From: Rhizophlyctis rosea
Lineage: Eukaryota; Chytridiomycota; Chytridiomycetes; Rhizophlyctidales; Rhizophlyctidaceae
Assembly (NCBI GenBank): GCA_027596075.1
Contig: JADGJC010000027.1
Coordinates: 124,282 to 188,281 of the forward strand
Direction of reading: 5' to 3'
DNA length: 64,000 bases
The notes under the pieces were generated by a model. The model saw nothing but the letters and a program-made list of their open reading frames with translations. It had not been told where the DNA came from and made no database searches. Positions 26,886 to 37,968 of the stretch are shown here, one piece after another. Made by a program: the position numbers and the translations under genes. The first letter of the stretch is position 1. Each line of letters starts with the position of its first letter.

Positions 26886-29420
26886 TCATTCTCTCATCCT
26901 TTTGTAGCGCTGGGCTGCCTCCACCTCATTGCCGCCCTCCTCCAAGTACCGCTTCCCACGTGCCGCGAATTCGCCATTGCCGATCACGATCCCAACCAAT
27001 TGACCGAGAGCCCCAACAAACTGCTTGGCCGCGCCAGCAATGATCGAGGCGCTCCGTGCGTGCCTGACAATGGCCGACTGCTTCTCCTTCTGCTGATGCT
27101 GCTGTTGCTGCCAAAAATGCAAGTATGTACTGCATTGGGCTAGGGAGCGTGGAAAGGATTTCGGCGGCGCGCCAGCCCGTGATGAGGTCGGACGGTGGAT
27201 AGGGGACGTAAGTTGGGGATGCGGGTTTGCCGGGGTTCACTTTGAAGTTGAAGCTTTTGCCGGTGCCGAACCAGAATGGGGAGGGCGAGGTGCGGTCGAA
27301 ATCCGACTTGAACACGGGGTGGTTTCGTGGAATTGGCTTCGGGTTGTAGGGCTGTACCTTCCTCTCCTTTGTAACGCCCATCTTTCGCCCGCCTTCCCTC
27401 ACCACAACCCACTTCCCAAAGGCCTAAGACGTGACCTTCCGACGTAAAATCCGTTGTTCCAGACGCGCGCGACCGAGAGCAGCGACGTCGAGCTCGGCAT
27501 CGTCAGCATCCTCCGACGACTCTTCCCCTGCCTTGTCTCCATCCGCTGCCCCACTCTTCCCTTCATCTGCTTCCGAAGCTTCCTTCACCGCACTCGCGTC
27601 TGCCGGTGCATCAACCTCCTTCTTCTCCAACCTCCTTCACCGAATCCACGGAAGCACCACCCTCCACCTGATCGACGTTCATCACCTTCTTTCGCACTCC
27701 GTCACTGGGATCCTTGTCGTCAACGCCCCTCTGAACAGGTTCCTCCTCCTTATGGATATCCATTGCATTCTCCGTCGGCGTCCCAGCCGGCATCTTGCCC
27801 TTGTCCAGACCCATCCTGATCTCCGTTTTCGCCTCAAGCTGACTCTTCTCTTCCACATGATCATTGCTTGCTGCCCCTTCCTCCGCTTCACCGCATGATA
27901 CGGCCGCCCATGTCGTGGGCCTTGCAGTCGCCTCCGATTCACCGCTCTCAAGGAACGGGTTCTCCTGCTCCGATTCCACTAGACCGCGGAAACGACGACG
28001 ATCGCAGAGGATGGAGGCGAAGAGGCCGGGGAATCCGTTGGCAGTGGGCCACCTGGGGTCATCCGGATGGATGGTTTCCTAAGTTACGAAAGTAAATATG
28101 GTCAGATATGAGAAAGCGGAAGATAGAAGTGCATGGTGTTGCAACGTTGGTACGTACCTTTTCTGCAGCATGATCCGAGACGTCCGGGTTGGCATCTTTC
28201 GGGGGTTGCGGCGGCTTGTCGTCCTTTTGCGCGGGCACAGGCTTGCTGGGAGCCTGGACGGGAGACTTGGACTGGACGTCCTTCGAGTATTGAACCGGGG
28301 CAACCCTAGCATTCGTTATCGCAATCCGGCGGCGAAGGCTGGGGCTGGATTCGGTGATCGAAACTCCAGTTGGAGTAGTCTGGCGGCGGGAGCGGGGGCT
28401 GGATTTGGCGATCGAGACTCTAGTTGGAGTACTCTGGTAGCTGAAGCGAGAGCTGGATTTGGGGAGAGGGGATCCAGGTGGAGTAGTCGTTGAAGGTAAG
28501 CGTTCAGTGGGCTGCTTGACCTTTTGGAGAATCGTGTCGGTGACATGAACGTACTGAGTCCCGATTGCTGATGAGGACGGCGGAGGGGTGGCGGCTGGGG
28601 AGTCACTCGCCGCTTCTTTCAAGGCTTTCCACGGGGGCCAAGCGCAAATGATTCCCTCGTATTCTTGCCCATCCGAATACATAGTAAAGGTAACTTCTTC
28701 GCCTGCGAGACGCGCTTGGAGATCCCGCTTCAATCGGTCGTAAGTGGGTTCGCCCTGCCGATTACGGGTGATCGCAAGCCAGCCGTTGGAATTGCAGACA
28801 GCTTTGTGTGGAATCATTCGACGGTTGAGCCATGATTTCAATGCTTTTGCGGCAGCCGTCCTGTCAATGTTTGTGGACCGGAATTTCGCCCCTGCGACTG
28901 GGGCAGCTGGATGCCGTTCGTGTGGCAAAAGGGCCTTTGACGAGGAGCGGCCTTCTTGATTGCCGGTGACTGATGTGTAAGAATAAGCAATGATGAGTTG
29001 ATATGTCAGGACATAAGGAGAATCAACCAATGCCAATACCCGCAATACAAACCTGCTTGACGAGCGTCGTCTTCGTCGCCACGTTCTGAAACGATGCCGT
29101 TCATGTTGCCAACTCCAGACACGATACCGTCTAGGCTGTCTGGACCTGTTTTGAGGGACAATTTCATATTAGTCACTTGTGTTTGATACAAAATAGCGTT
29201 GCATCAGAAGCGTGGTAGAGTTTTGGATACCATACATACCGTGGTGGGGGTCATTCTTCTGAGATTGCTCTTCGCCATTAGCTGCACTGACCATTTTCCC
29301 ACGGTTGACGGAGATGGAGGATGTGCGGGTGGGTGTGCTGTCTGTGTCGGATTCGGTGGTATATTGTGCTTCGCGGATTTTTTGCTCGTAGGCGCGTACT
29401 ATCTTAGCGACGCTGAGCAT
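26886..29420 (-). CDS. Unrecognised, mostly disordered protein (frames disturbed at 3' end)
   Basis: ATG at 29420 (MLSVAKIVRAYEQKIREAQ). Introns near 29173-29239, 28978-29069 and 28081-28157 keep the frame. The product is Ser/Pro/Thr-rich, with a compact central part (AKALKSWLNRRMIPHK, NGWLAITRNRQG, IICAWPPWKALKEAA), three degenerate repeats near 28320-28490, then acidic low-complexity sequence. Around 27424-27630 the acidic frame lies one step over and ends in TAG; a GT-AG intron from about 27621 to 27424 would bypass it and resume at AFGKWVVVREGG. After PSPFWFGTGKSFNF and SDLITGWRAAEIL, the likely C-terminus (KQFVGALGQLVGIVIGNGEF) is again in another frame, near 27120. Family and function are unknown. 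Confidence 0.5.
28320..28490 (-). repeat. Coding minisatellite, about three degenerate units
   Basis: Three units of about 51-57 bp share the core GAGCTGGATTTGG (variants) followed by GGTGATCGAAACTCC-like sequence. They encode Ser/Pro/Arg-rich repeats of the pattern S-x-x-x-P-T-x-V-S-I inside the gene at 26886-29420. Confidence 0.6.
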
Positions 29421-29731
29421 TGTGTGGGGGTGTGTGGGTGAGTGTGAGAGAGTGTGTGGTGAGTATGAGGTCTGCCTGGATGTGCTGGTTCCAAGATTGT
29501 CTACACTGGGAACCGTCTTACACCTTCACACCACTGAGTAGTGCACACAGTGATGATGGTGGTCCAAAGTGGCGGTTTGTCAGTCTGAAGTCTGAAGACT
29601 CTGAAATAGGAAAGGGCAAAAGGAAAGAGGGGAGTCCTTCAGTCTTGCGACTTGTTGTGTCTCTGATTCTGCAGTCCAGTGAGGAGTGGCACAGTCAACA
29701 GTGTGACCGGGGTGACCCGCTGCGAATGTGT

Positions 29732-29836
29732 GTGATTGCACATCCAACTGTGATTGCACATCCAACTGTGATGGTTTCATGTCCATTGTCCGACTGTGAT
29801 TGGATGTCCGACTGTGATTGCATGTCCAACTGTGAT
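29732..29836. repeat. 18-bp tandem repeat, about five units
   Basis: The unit is GTGATTGCACATCCAACT with variants (ATGTCC for ACATCC, and one longer unit). ACTGTG and CAATCACA words continue to about 29960. The array lies 300-400 bp upstream of the gene starting at 29420. Confidence 0.75.
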
Positions 29837-30898
29837 CACAGTCAAACTTCAAATCAATCCCAAATAGGAATGGATTGCACAGTGCCCTGCTCACGTGACC
29901 TGCAATTGGAACCAATCACAAGTGTCGCACACTGTGCCACACACACAATCACAATCTCATTTCAAAAGTGGGCTGGAATCACGGATCAGACATGAGACCA
30001 GTGCAGTCGAGCAGCTGGACTTCTGGACCAAAGCTCCCCCTTCTTCACTTCTCACCAAACAAAAACTACTGTAACTATCTCACCGGCGCACTTCGTGTAT
30101 CTACTTCCTCATATCCTCTCATTACCGCCAGTCTCAGCAACTTCTCTGTCTGCCTACCTGCCTGCCTACCTGCCTGCCCAACGGAAATCAAGAGAACCAC
30201 CGTTGCGGGTATCCAATTACTGACCTTCCTCTCGTCACTCCACCAGGTTATACTGCGGTTTGGGGTCTTTAGGGTGTCGTTGAAGGTCGCAGACGCTGGG
30301 GACCGCACACAAGAAAGGGAGCGGAAGTACGCTTCCCCTCTCGAGCCACACTGCACAAGTAGGGAAAACCTTGGCTAACTAGTGGGCATGCATCCGGTTA
30401 AGATTATTGTACCCTTGCCAATCGGGCCGGGAGGATGACGTATTGTCTAAGCTCTGGTTTTTCTGGAGACGTCTGCGAAGGGCGGCACACTAGTCATCTG
30501 CTTAGCAGAGTCACCAATGTTAGGAATGGCATTGGGAGGTGACAGGGTTTCCCGCAGTCGTCGCTCACAGTCAGGTAACGTATGGGTCTTTGGATGTGGG
30601 AACCGATTCTCCCCTGCCACGGGCACCCCCGGTGCCTCTTTCTGGTGGAGAAAAACTGCGTTCCGACCATCGGCATTCGCTCCCTTCGGGGTTAAACGGC
30701 GCTCGATCGAATCCGCTCTTGTAGAGGTTAGGCCTTCGCGTCTACGGCTCCTTCATGGGGTCTTCGGGTAAGTCGGGCGAATAATGATGGTCATCCACAG
30801 GGTTGGCGATGGGCGATCTAGAGCGGCATCTCCGGTAAGCGTCGTGTGGTCTGCTTTTTGGGTGTTTGGGGGGGTGATTGTGGGGGGGTGGGGGCAGG

Positions 30899-30960
30899 CA
30901 GGCAATGGCAACGGGCAATGGCAACGGGCAACGGCAACTGGCAACGGCAATGGCAACGAC
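30899..30960. repeat. GGCAAC/GGCAAT hexamer minisatellite
   Basis: About ten imperfect copies of GGCAAY, some with an inserted G. It is not part of a recognisable gene. Confidence 0.75.
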
Positions 30961-33124
30961 AACGGCAGCGATACATCCAAGGTAAGTTCTTCTTGCGTTT
31001 CAGTCTTGAATCACTTCTCCTTTACTCTCATCATCAGAGTTCTCTCTGACAGACGTCGTTTGCACGAACCGCAAGTCTCAAGTCCCCCTTCTTCCATACT
31101 CGACTCGCAAGTCCCCCTCTCTCATAACCCACACCGTCGGGCTCGACGTCAAGCACTCAAGACCTCAAGACCCCTTCATACCGCGGTGCCGCTACAGTAG
31201 TTCATCGGCATAACATCATACATCTCTGTAAACTTACTTCCTGTATAACTTTCAATGTACAAACAACATCCGTTCCATAAAATCACGTGACTTTAAAACA
31301 ATTTGAGCGCCTGGTCCCCTACAATCACAAAATAATTGAAATTTTATATTACAAAACGCTACGCTATACATATTCCTTCCCTTGCAGGAAGCAACAAAGT
31401 CCTTTTCTCCCGCACAAGAATCTATCTAAAGCTTGGTACGCTCGTAGCGGAAAGGAGAGTCAGAGTTTTCTGATCTGTTGTGGAGAGTACAAAGACATCG
31501 TTAGATAATGACGAAGCATCACGACAATGGCACCAAGTCCACACCCGCCAAGACCTCGTCCAAAAACTTCCCCAGTGGTGTCGCCAAAACCCTTCAAGGC
31601 ATTATCAGCGCCTCCTGAGGGGTTCACCAGTATGGCGAAGATCATCACCTACACCCAAGGCAGCTCCCATAGGTAAACGGCATCCGGCACAACCTTTGCT
31701 CCTCCCAAAGTCGCGAACTTCCATCACTCCCTACGCAGATGTACTGGAATGCTTTCCGCAAGGCATCTGAGACGTCCGCATCACCACAATCAGCAACTAT
31801 CAATTATCCCCACAAGTCGCCCCTAATCCAACAACCCATCCTACTGGACGACCTCGACGGCCAAAGACGACCCGCAGGATGAACCGACACAATGCAACAT
31901 CATGGCAAGCGCGTCTCCCTTCCCTCCCAAACCAAATTCGGCATCTGCTGCACATCCGCATCTACTTGTCATACTTACAAAAACGAGTTCGAAACAAATT
32001 GGTAGAGCCTGTACGCCGTCCTCTTGTCCAGCATTTCCAAATCTAGGACGAATTCTGGTTTGTCCGTACGTTCATGGCAGGATCGAATCGAACAGGGATG
32101 GTAAGTCATCACTATGTAACGAACAGAAGCAACCCACAACAGTAAGACCGCCACCTACGTACCGGCTGAACAAAATTCTGCGAAAATGTACTCATATCCG
32201 CATGCTCCGACTCATCCATTTACTCAATTAACTGTGCGAGCTCCTGTGTACACAATGAAAGTATAAACATGAGATCAAAGCTGTTCTCCGCTTGGTAGGA
32301 AAGCATGTCGCATACGCAACGCGTGCTGAACCGTGAACATTCCGGCCCCAGATGTATCGTTGCTCACCAACGCAAGTTACCACCAGTGCCCACTCACTAG
32401 CTTTCGTCCCCATCCTGACTAGATGTCCGCCGATGAAGGCAACAAAGAAAGAGATATGCATACCTGTCCAGAACTGAGAAACATACTTCGACAAAAACCG
32501 AAAATTCGGACGTGAAGAGCAAGCGAGACGGAACTAGAGTACCGGCGGAAAATCGTGTTACGTCTCGTAGAAACGCTATCTTCAAGCCAGGAAAAAGATG
32601 TGAAAAACATGCACAAAAGAGAGTTGTTGATGAAAGCTCCCGGAAGTTGCACGACGAGTGGCAGAACATGAAGATGTATGAGGTACCGAGAACGCTTAGC
32701 ATCCATCACAGCAGCCTGCTGTTCAGCGTCTAGGTATAGGAGCTGCTGGATCCGGATTCAGACTAGTCCATATCCCTAAGTGGACGCGCTTTTTTTGCGC
32801 GACGAGTTAGGCTTGATACTGTGAAAGAATGTTAGAAAGAGCTTGGTGGGAGGCACTGACGATGAAGTAAAGATTACATACCACCGGAGCACAGAGACTG
32901 ACAAACCGAGTGCAGCGCAGGAAAAGGTAAGAGAGCTTGTAGGTTAGCTCTTGGAGGTCGTCCGCGGTTAAGTGGGAGTCATCGTAGAGGACGCGGTCTG
33001 TTCTGGTCCGAAAGCAAGAAGATCAATGCCCCACAATCATTGCATCAGCGATCGGCAAACTGAACCTTTCGCAATACTTACGGCGCGTCGGACGACTGGT
33101 ACCCCTGCAACCCAGCATGCGCAG

Positions 33125-33664
33125 TCAAGTAAACCCCATCACAATGACGCTGCCGCAGTCCGTTTCCTCCCACCGGTGATTCCACGCTGACCGCATGTCG
33201 TCTCGCTCCCGTTCCAGTGCTACTGGATTGTTGGAAGCATCTCTTATGGTGTGCTCTTTTGTGGCGGTATAGAAAACGTCAACGGACATGGCGGAATGTC
33301 GAGGTAAGTTGTTGAGATGTATGTCGGATGACGGTTGACTCGATGCGTCGGTAGAGGCTTCAGCGTTTTCAGCGATCTTGGCCTTTCTGGTCCGTCTCCG
33401 TCCAACCGCAACTGGAACTGCAAGAATCGCAATTAAGATGCCAATGGTGCCGAAAGCCGCAGATATGGATGCCGGTCTCTGATGTGTGGATTCCTCCTCC
33501 GGAGCCTGTACTGAAGACGCACCATTGTTGTTGGTGTCGCTGTCACCGTCCATCGCTCCTGATGTGGGATCCACTTCGGTATTACAATCAGTGGACTGTG
33601 TTGCGGTTGCTGCTAATGATATGGTGTAAGTGCCAAGTCTAAGGCATGTGCAAATGTACTGCAT
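33125..33664 (-). CDS. Putative single-pass membrane protein
   Basis: An open frame of 179 codons. The N-terminus (MQYICTCLRLGTYTISLAATA) could be a signal peptide. A short Asp/Asn/Ser-rich segment with one Cys follows, then a hydrophobic helix (GTIGILIAILAVPVAV), a basic stop-transfer GRRRTRK, and a cytoplasmic tail. This is the layout of small type I surface proteins. The frame stays open upstream of the chosen ATG, so an extra 5' exon is possible. No family was recognised. Confidence 0.4.
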   Translation of the reverse strand: MQYICTCLRLGTYTISLAATATQSTDCNTEVDPTSGAMDGDSDTNNNGASSVQAPEEESTHQRPASISAAFGTIGILIAILAVPVAVGRRRTRKAKIAENAEASTDASSQPSSDIHLNNLPRHSAMSVDVFYTATKEHTIRDASNNPVALERERDDMRSAWNHRWEETDCGSVIVMGFT

Positions 33665-35756
33665 ACTTGACGTTCCGACCAGACTTCGATTTTCCGGAGA
33701 AAGCCCTGCACTGCCTCCGTTCCCAGCGTCACCTCCAACCCCATTACTTCTCTTGCCACACTCTACAGTCGGACACCGTCAACCTTTCCGCATCGGCAAA
33801 ATCCGCACCTCTTCCCCTCCGTGTCGTCTGTACGAGATGACGCCATGTCCATGTTACCGCTCAGAACGCTTGATGCACATGCCGGGAGCATCAGAATGAG
33901 TTGTTGGCATCTTTCGTTCTATTGGCCGCATAATTTGGGCAGAGCAGTGGGGGTTGGATGTACTAGGATTGGAACGACGATGGTTGGCTCTTGCGGGTCC
34001 GCAGTGGCTGAGGTGGGGGAACGCCGGCCGGGAGCGATGTGATGGCGTCAAGGACGATGTCGTTTGCTTACATCTGCAACAAACCAATGTATCACATTCA
34101 TGCTAGTTGACATCATTGCAGCATTCGGCCAGAGAAACTCACGTCGCGATCCAACACATGCATAATTATCATGTTGCGCGCAACCATCTTATGGAGTCAT
34201 CAACTATTTGTTCACAACCTGTGCGAAAAGCTATCAACTTCAAAACAACACGCAAACCAACGCAAACCCGTACCCGAAAAAAGGCGCCCCAACCCTCTTC
34301 TCCTGCCATTCTGTATCTAGTGTTCGCTCTATTTTCGCCAAGAAGTGCGATATTATATGGGAAGCGTCTGAGGCGGGTGGGAAAAGGGCGCAGAAGGTAA
34401 ACAAACCAAGTAAACAAACCGGCCGAACTCTGACGGGAAATTGCTTACAGAACTGAGCGCACAAGGATACACATGGCGCGGACTACTCGCTCGGATTATG
34501 TGACGGTGATGTAGAGAGACCTGTCAGGTTGATGAAGAGTTACCGTTTGGTGGGAAGAACCTTCGAGGACGGTTTGACAACTTGGCACTTTGGCAGTCCA
34601 CTCACCAGCCTTGACCCTTCTCAGCTATGCACAGCGAAGCTTCTGCTTCACACCATAGAGTACTGTAAATAAGGAGGCTCTCTCAAATAGTTTGAGGGCA
34701 TGGTGGTGCGGACACACCGTTGCTTGGCTTCAGGAATCGAGATGGGAAGAGAGGTCGGATCGATGGAAAAGGACACTCCTTTGAGCGGCCCTCTTTCAGG
34801 TAGCTGACGTTGGCGGCACAGTCATTACGCGTAGAAGCCACTTCGTTCATTTCAGCTTCAACTTCACATTACCACATTTTCAGGCCACATACTTCCATGC
34901 AGGAATCACGAAAAGGAACTGGCAACGTCTAACGATCTCTGAGCAAACCCATTCTTGACGGATGCAGGAAATCCATAACAACGACGCCCAATCTTACAAA
35001 CCGCACACAAAAGGGGTATATTCATGAAATCATTTACAGCCGCCAAAAGGCCTTCCCAATGGCCATACCGATGTGTTGTATCCCAGAAATGTCCGCAGTT
35101 CACAGCTCATTGAGATTGAATCTGCCATCATAGTTCCAATCCGCCGCTCGTGGGTAGTTGCTGTGCTATTGCAGATGGATTGGCAGCGGCGGCCTCAACC
35201 TGCGCGGAGAAATGGTCGCGGATGTTCATCTACATATCGTGAGCGATAATGTGAGAACGGCGGCACAACTCATTTACGCTAATGCAGGAGATGTACACTA
35301 TTTGCTTACCAAAGAGCAATGTAACTATGGATGGGAACGCGGGTAGGTTCTGATTAGTGTCCGCTTGGTTCTTCCATTGACTCTTTCAATATGAAAGCAT
35401 CAATTACCTGATCGAAAAGCAAATCAAATGATTCTAGTTCTCGTCCTATTGCTCTGAATAGGATTCACGTATGTACAAGAAGTAATCGTCATATGGAAGA
35501 GTTGGAGGAGGATTTGGGAGGGTTACGATATCATGTCAGTATTTCCGGGCACGACATTTGGTTTTCCACCAGATTGCAATCGAATGATTCACCTCATCTC
35601 TTTCTCTGGTAACCCTTGGATGGATCCGGTGTGCCTGTTCGAAGTAGTTGTGCGGGACGTGTGAGCAATGGCTTGCAGCGGGTGAAGTTGAATATTCTCA
35701 GATAGAACCCGACGTGACAGCGCGTTCTTACTTACTCATATTCTTTTGATAAATAG
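33665..35756. other. Spacer with two TTTGTTTAC motifs
   Basis: Short frames only. GTAAACAAA occurs twice, at 34397-34405 and 34410-34418. I see no gene I can support. Confidence 0.35.
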
Positions 35757-36267
35757 TTACAAGCTTTGCTGAGGTTCGAAAATATGCGCTATATGTTTCG
35801 AAAATGGGGGCACGTGGTACGGGTACGGGTTTAGCGACGTGAGTGAAAGAGCCAGCGAGGTGGTGGACCGAAGTTTGTAAAGAGGGGAGACCGGTAAAAT
35901 ATTGGTAAGCTCTTGCCTATCGAGCATCAAGCCAAAAACAGACATACTGACGTCGGTTCTATATCGCAACATCGCCAATTCTTGTGCGAAGATGGTTGGC
36001 GGAAGGTTAGCGATCGTGGGGTCGGGCGCCGCTGGTGGTGGAATGTTGGGGTTTGCGGATGATTGTTGTTGCGCGTTTTGGGTTTGAAATGCTTTCAGTG
36101 GTATATTTGATATGTTTGCCGTCGTGTTCATATTGGATGTAGGGAGCCTGTGCAAAGTGTAAGTAGTGTATGGGGTGGGGAAGTTTGGAGATGGAGCGGA
36201 AGCGAGAGAGAACCCCGAATCTGGGTGCTAATTCTTGAAGGAGGTGGATCCAGCTAAGCCACGCCAT
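35757..36267 (-). CDS. Hypothetical protein, structure uncertain
   Basis: A 132-codon frame ends at 35757: Asn/Gln/Pro-rich, then IFAQELAMLRYRTDVSMSVFGLM, probably helical. A second frame starting MAWLSWIHLLQELAPRFG at 36267 lies directly upstream and may be a first exon, since an AG acceptor sits near 36145. The phase of that join is not settled. It may instead start at the Met near 36131. A TTTGTTTAC motif lies just upstream, at 36273. No family was recognised. Confidence 0.35.
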
Positions 36268-36612
36268 ATTGTTTTGTTTACATCCGTTGAGGGGTCGGGG
36301 TGACCAAACATTTTGCGATCATCTTGCTGCTTTCATCCGCACCTATACATGTTCTTGTCCAGCGCACGCGATTTTGCATCCGCCCTACAACTCTTCAACT
36401 AAAGGGTGATAGGTTTATATGATTGAAACGGGGCGAGTGGGTCATAGATTTCGTACAGCAACGACTTCACATTACCAGAGCGTTCCGTTCACCCTTCGTC
36501 GCCTGACTTACTTCAGTCCAACAATAGCGGGACCGTATCCGTCCACTTCCAATTTCCAAAGCTTCCCAACCGTTACTCTGCGTCACAAAGCTCGATTTGC
36601 CTGCAACCAACC
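36268..36612. promoter_or_regulatory. Divergent upstream region with TTTGTTTAC at 36273-36281
   Basis: It lies between the hypothetical gene and the ankyrin-like gene. The forkhead-like 9-mer is the only recurrent motif seen. Confidence 0.3.
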
Positions 36613-37901
36613 ATGCCTCCGAGAATGTGGCCGATCATTGACTTAATTGGCGACGACTCTCATGAAGGAGTAAAGGTCCCGGATTGTCCTGAATCCTATC
36701 CACCACCCACCTCTAACCTTCCTTCGAAGCCATTGGTTCTCCCACCGGCACTATCAAGTTCCTCCCTTCCTCCTCCCGCTGCGTCTCCTGCCACGTCCCA
36801 TGATCTCCCTCCTTTTCCCCAAACTGCGCATAGTACGGCTCAAACTCCACCAATGCAGCATACTTTCGCCCTGCCAAGCTCCAAAGTCACCACACCGTAC
36901 CATCCAACTCTATTCTTTCCTTTCCCTCCGGACATCCTTCCGCACATTGGAATCCACTTGCCGCTCCATAAGGCCTTTCCCTTTGGTGTGATACTGGGGG
37001 TTGTCTTCAAAGATCACCGTCTGCGCGATGCCTTCATTCCTGACCTACCGGGAGCCAATGTGGATTCTGCATCGGCAAAAGGCCGAGTTGACCTACTAAA
37101 CTGGTGGAAGAGCCGGATGGAAGTTAAAAGCTGGCCCTTGAAGTATACGAAGGACGCGATGAACAGAGCTAGTGCAAATGGTCATATAGCCATATTGGAT
37201 TGGTGGAAGGCTAGTGGGTTGAAGCTGAGATATGGTAGGGAAGCAATGGATTTAGCTAGTGAAAACGGACATGTAAAAGTACTGCAGTGGTGGATAGATG
37301 ATTGCTTTGGGATGGGGTTGAAGTGGGGTTCCGATGCCGTGGATTACGCAAGTGAGAACGGACATCTCAGAGTTTTAAAATGGTGGTTAACCGTCCCGTT
37401 GACGCTGAAGCACACAGGTATGGAACGATCTCGCATAAATCTCTTCTCGAACTACTTCATAATGAATCTCAACCAGAACATGCAATGAATGCTGCAAGCG
37501 AGAAAGGCCACGTGAAAGTGCTGGATTGGTGGTTGGCTGCACACATGAGTCATGGTGTACAGCTGAAATACTGGTCTCAGGCCATGACTTCAGGCCATTG
37601 GGCGGTTGCCAGATGGTGGATGGATAGTGGGCTTTTCTTGGAGTTGGATTCCGAATGCGAGGAGACTTTTGTGGAGCGTTTTGGGGATCGGGTCACCTTG
37701 GCGGAGTACTGGCCATATCGCATGAAGTATGCGCGAAAGGCTTACATTGGAACGGGAGGCGATGCGGAACCAAAACCTAGGTTATGGATGGATGAAGATG
37801 ATGAAGGAAATGGCTCTGCTCAAGACCACATCGAAGATGCGGAAGAGAGTGAGGTAGATAGCATAGATAGTGATGAAGGGATTGGCGGTGAGGGGTCGTG
37901 A
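36613..37901 (+). CDS. Ankyrin-repeat-like protein
   Basis: Exons 36613-37417 and 37477-37901 give 409 residues. The N-terminus is Pro/Ser-rich with low complexity. From about residue 150 there are repeats of roughly 30-35 residues with the core A-S-x-N-G-H-x-x-V/I-L-x-W-W: SANGHIAILDWWKASGLKL, SENGHVKVLQWW, SENGHLRVLKWW, SEKGHVKVLDWW. This WW form of ankyrin-like repeat is often seen in large families of early fungi and amoebae. The intron falls within a repeat. The tail is acidic. Such repeats bind proteins; the partner is unknown. Confidence 0.75.
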
Positions 37902-37968
37902 TATTAAATGTATATAACTGGAAGCCGTAGGTCACTACTTGATATATAGCCCTACAAATTCAATTTAT

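Larger units (their letters stand above)
29421..33124. other. Gene-poor, simple-repeat-rich region
   Basis: It contains the 18-bp tandem repeat at 29732-29836, a CCTG/CCTA-rich stretch near 30150-30180 and the GGCAAC/GGCAAT minisatellite near 30899-30960. A Pro-rich frame around 31522-31850 can be extended only by assuming a 38-bp intron, so I do not call it. Nothing else is supported. Confidence 0.4.

Noticed and set aside
30640..30720. tRNA gene
   Set aside because: GATCGAATCC resembles a T-loop, but no acceptor or D-arm pairing was found.
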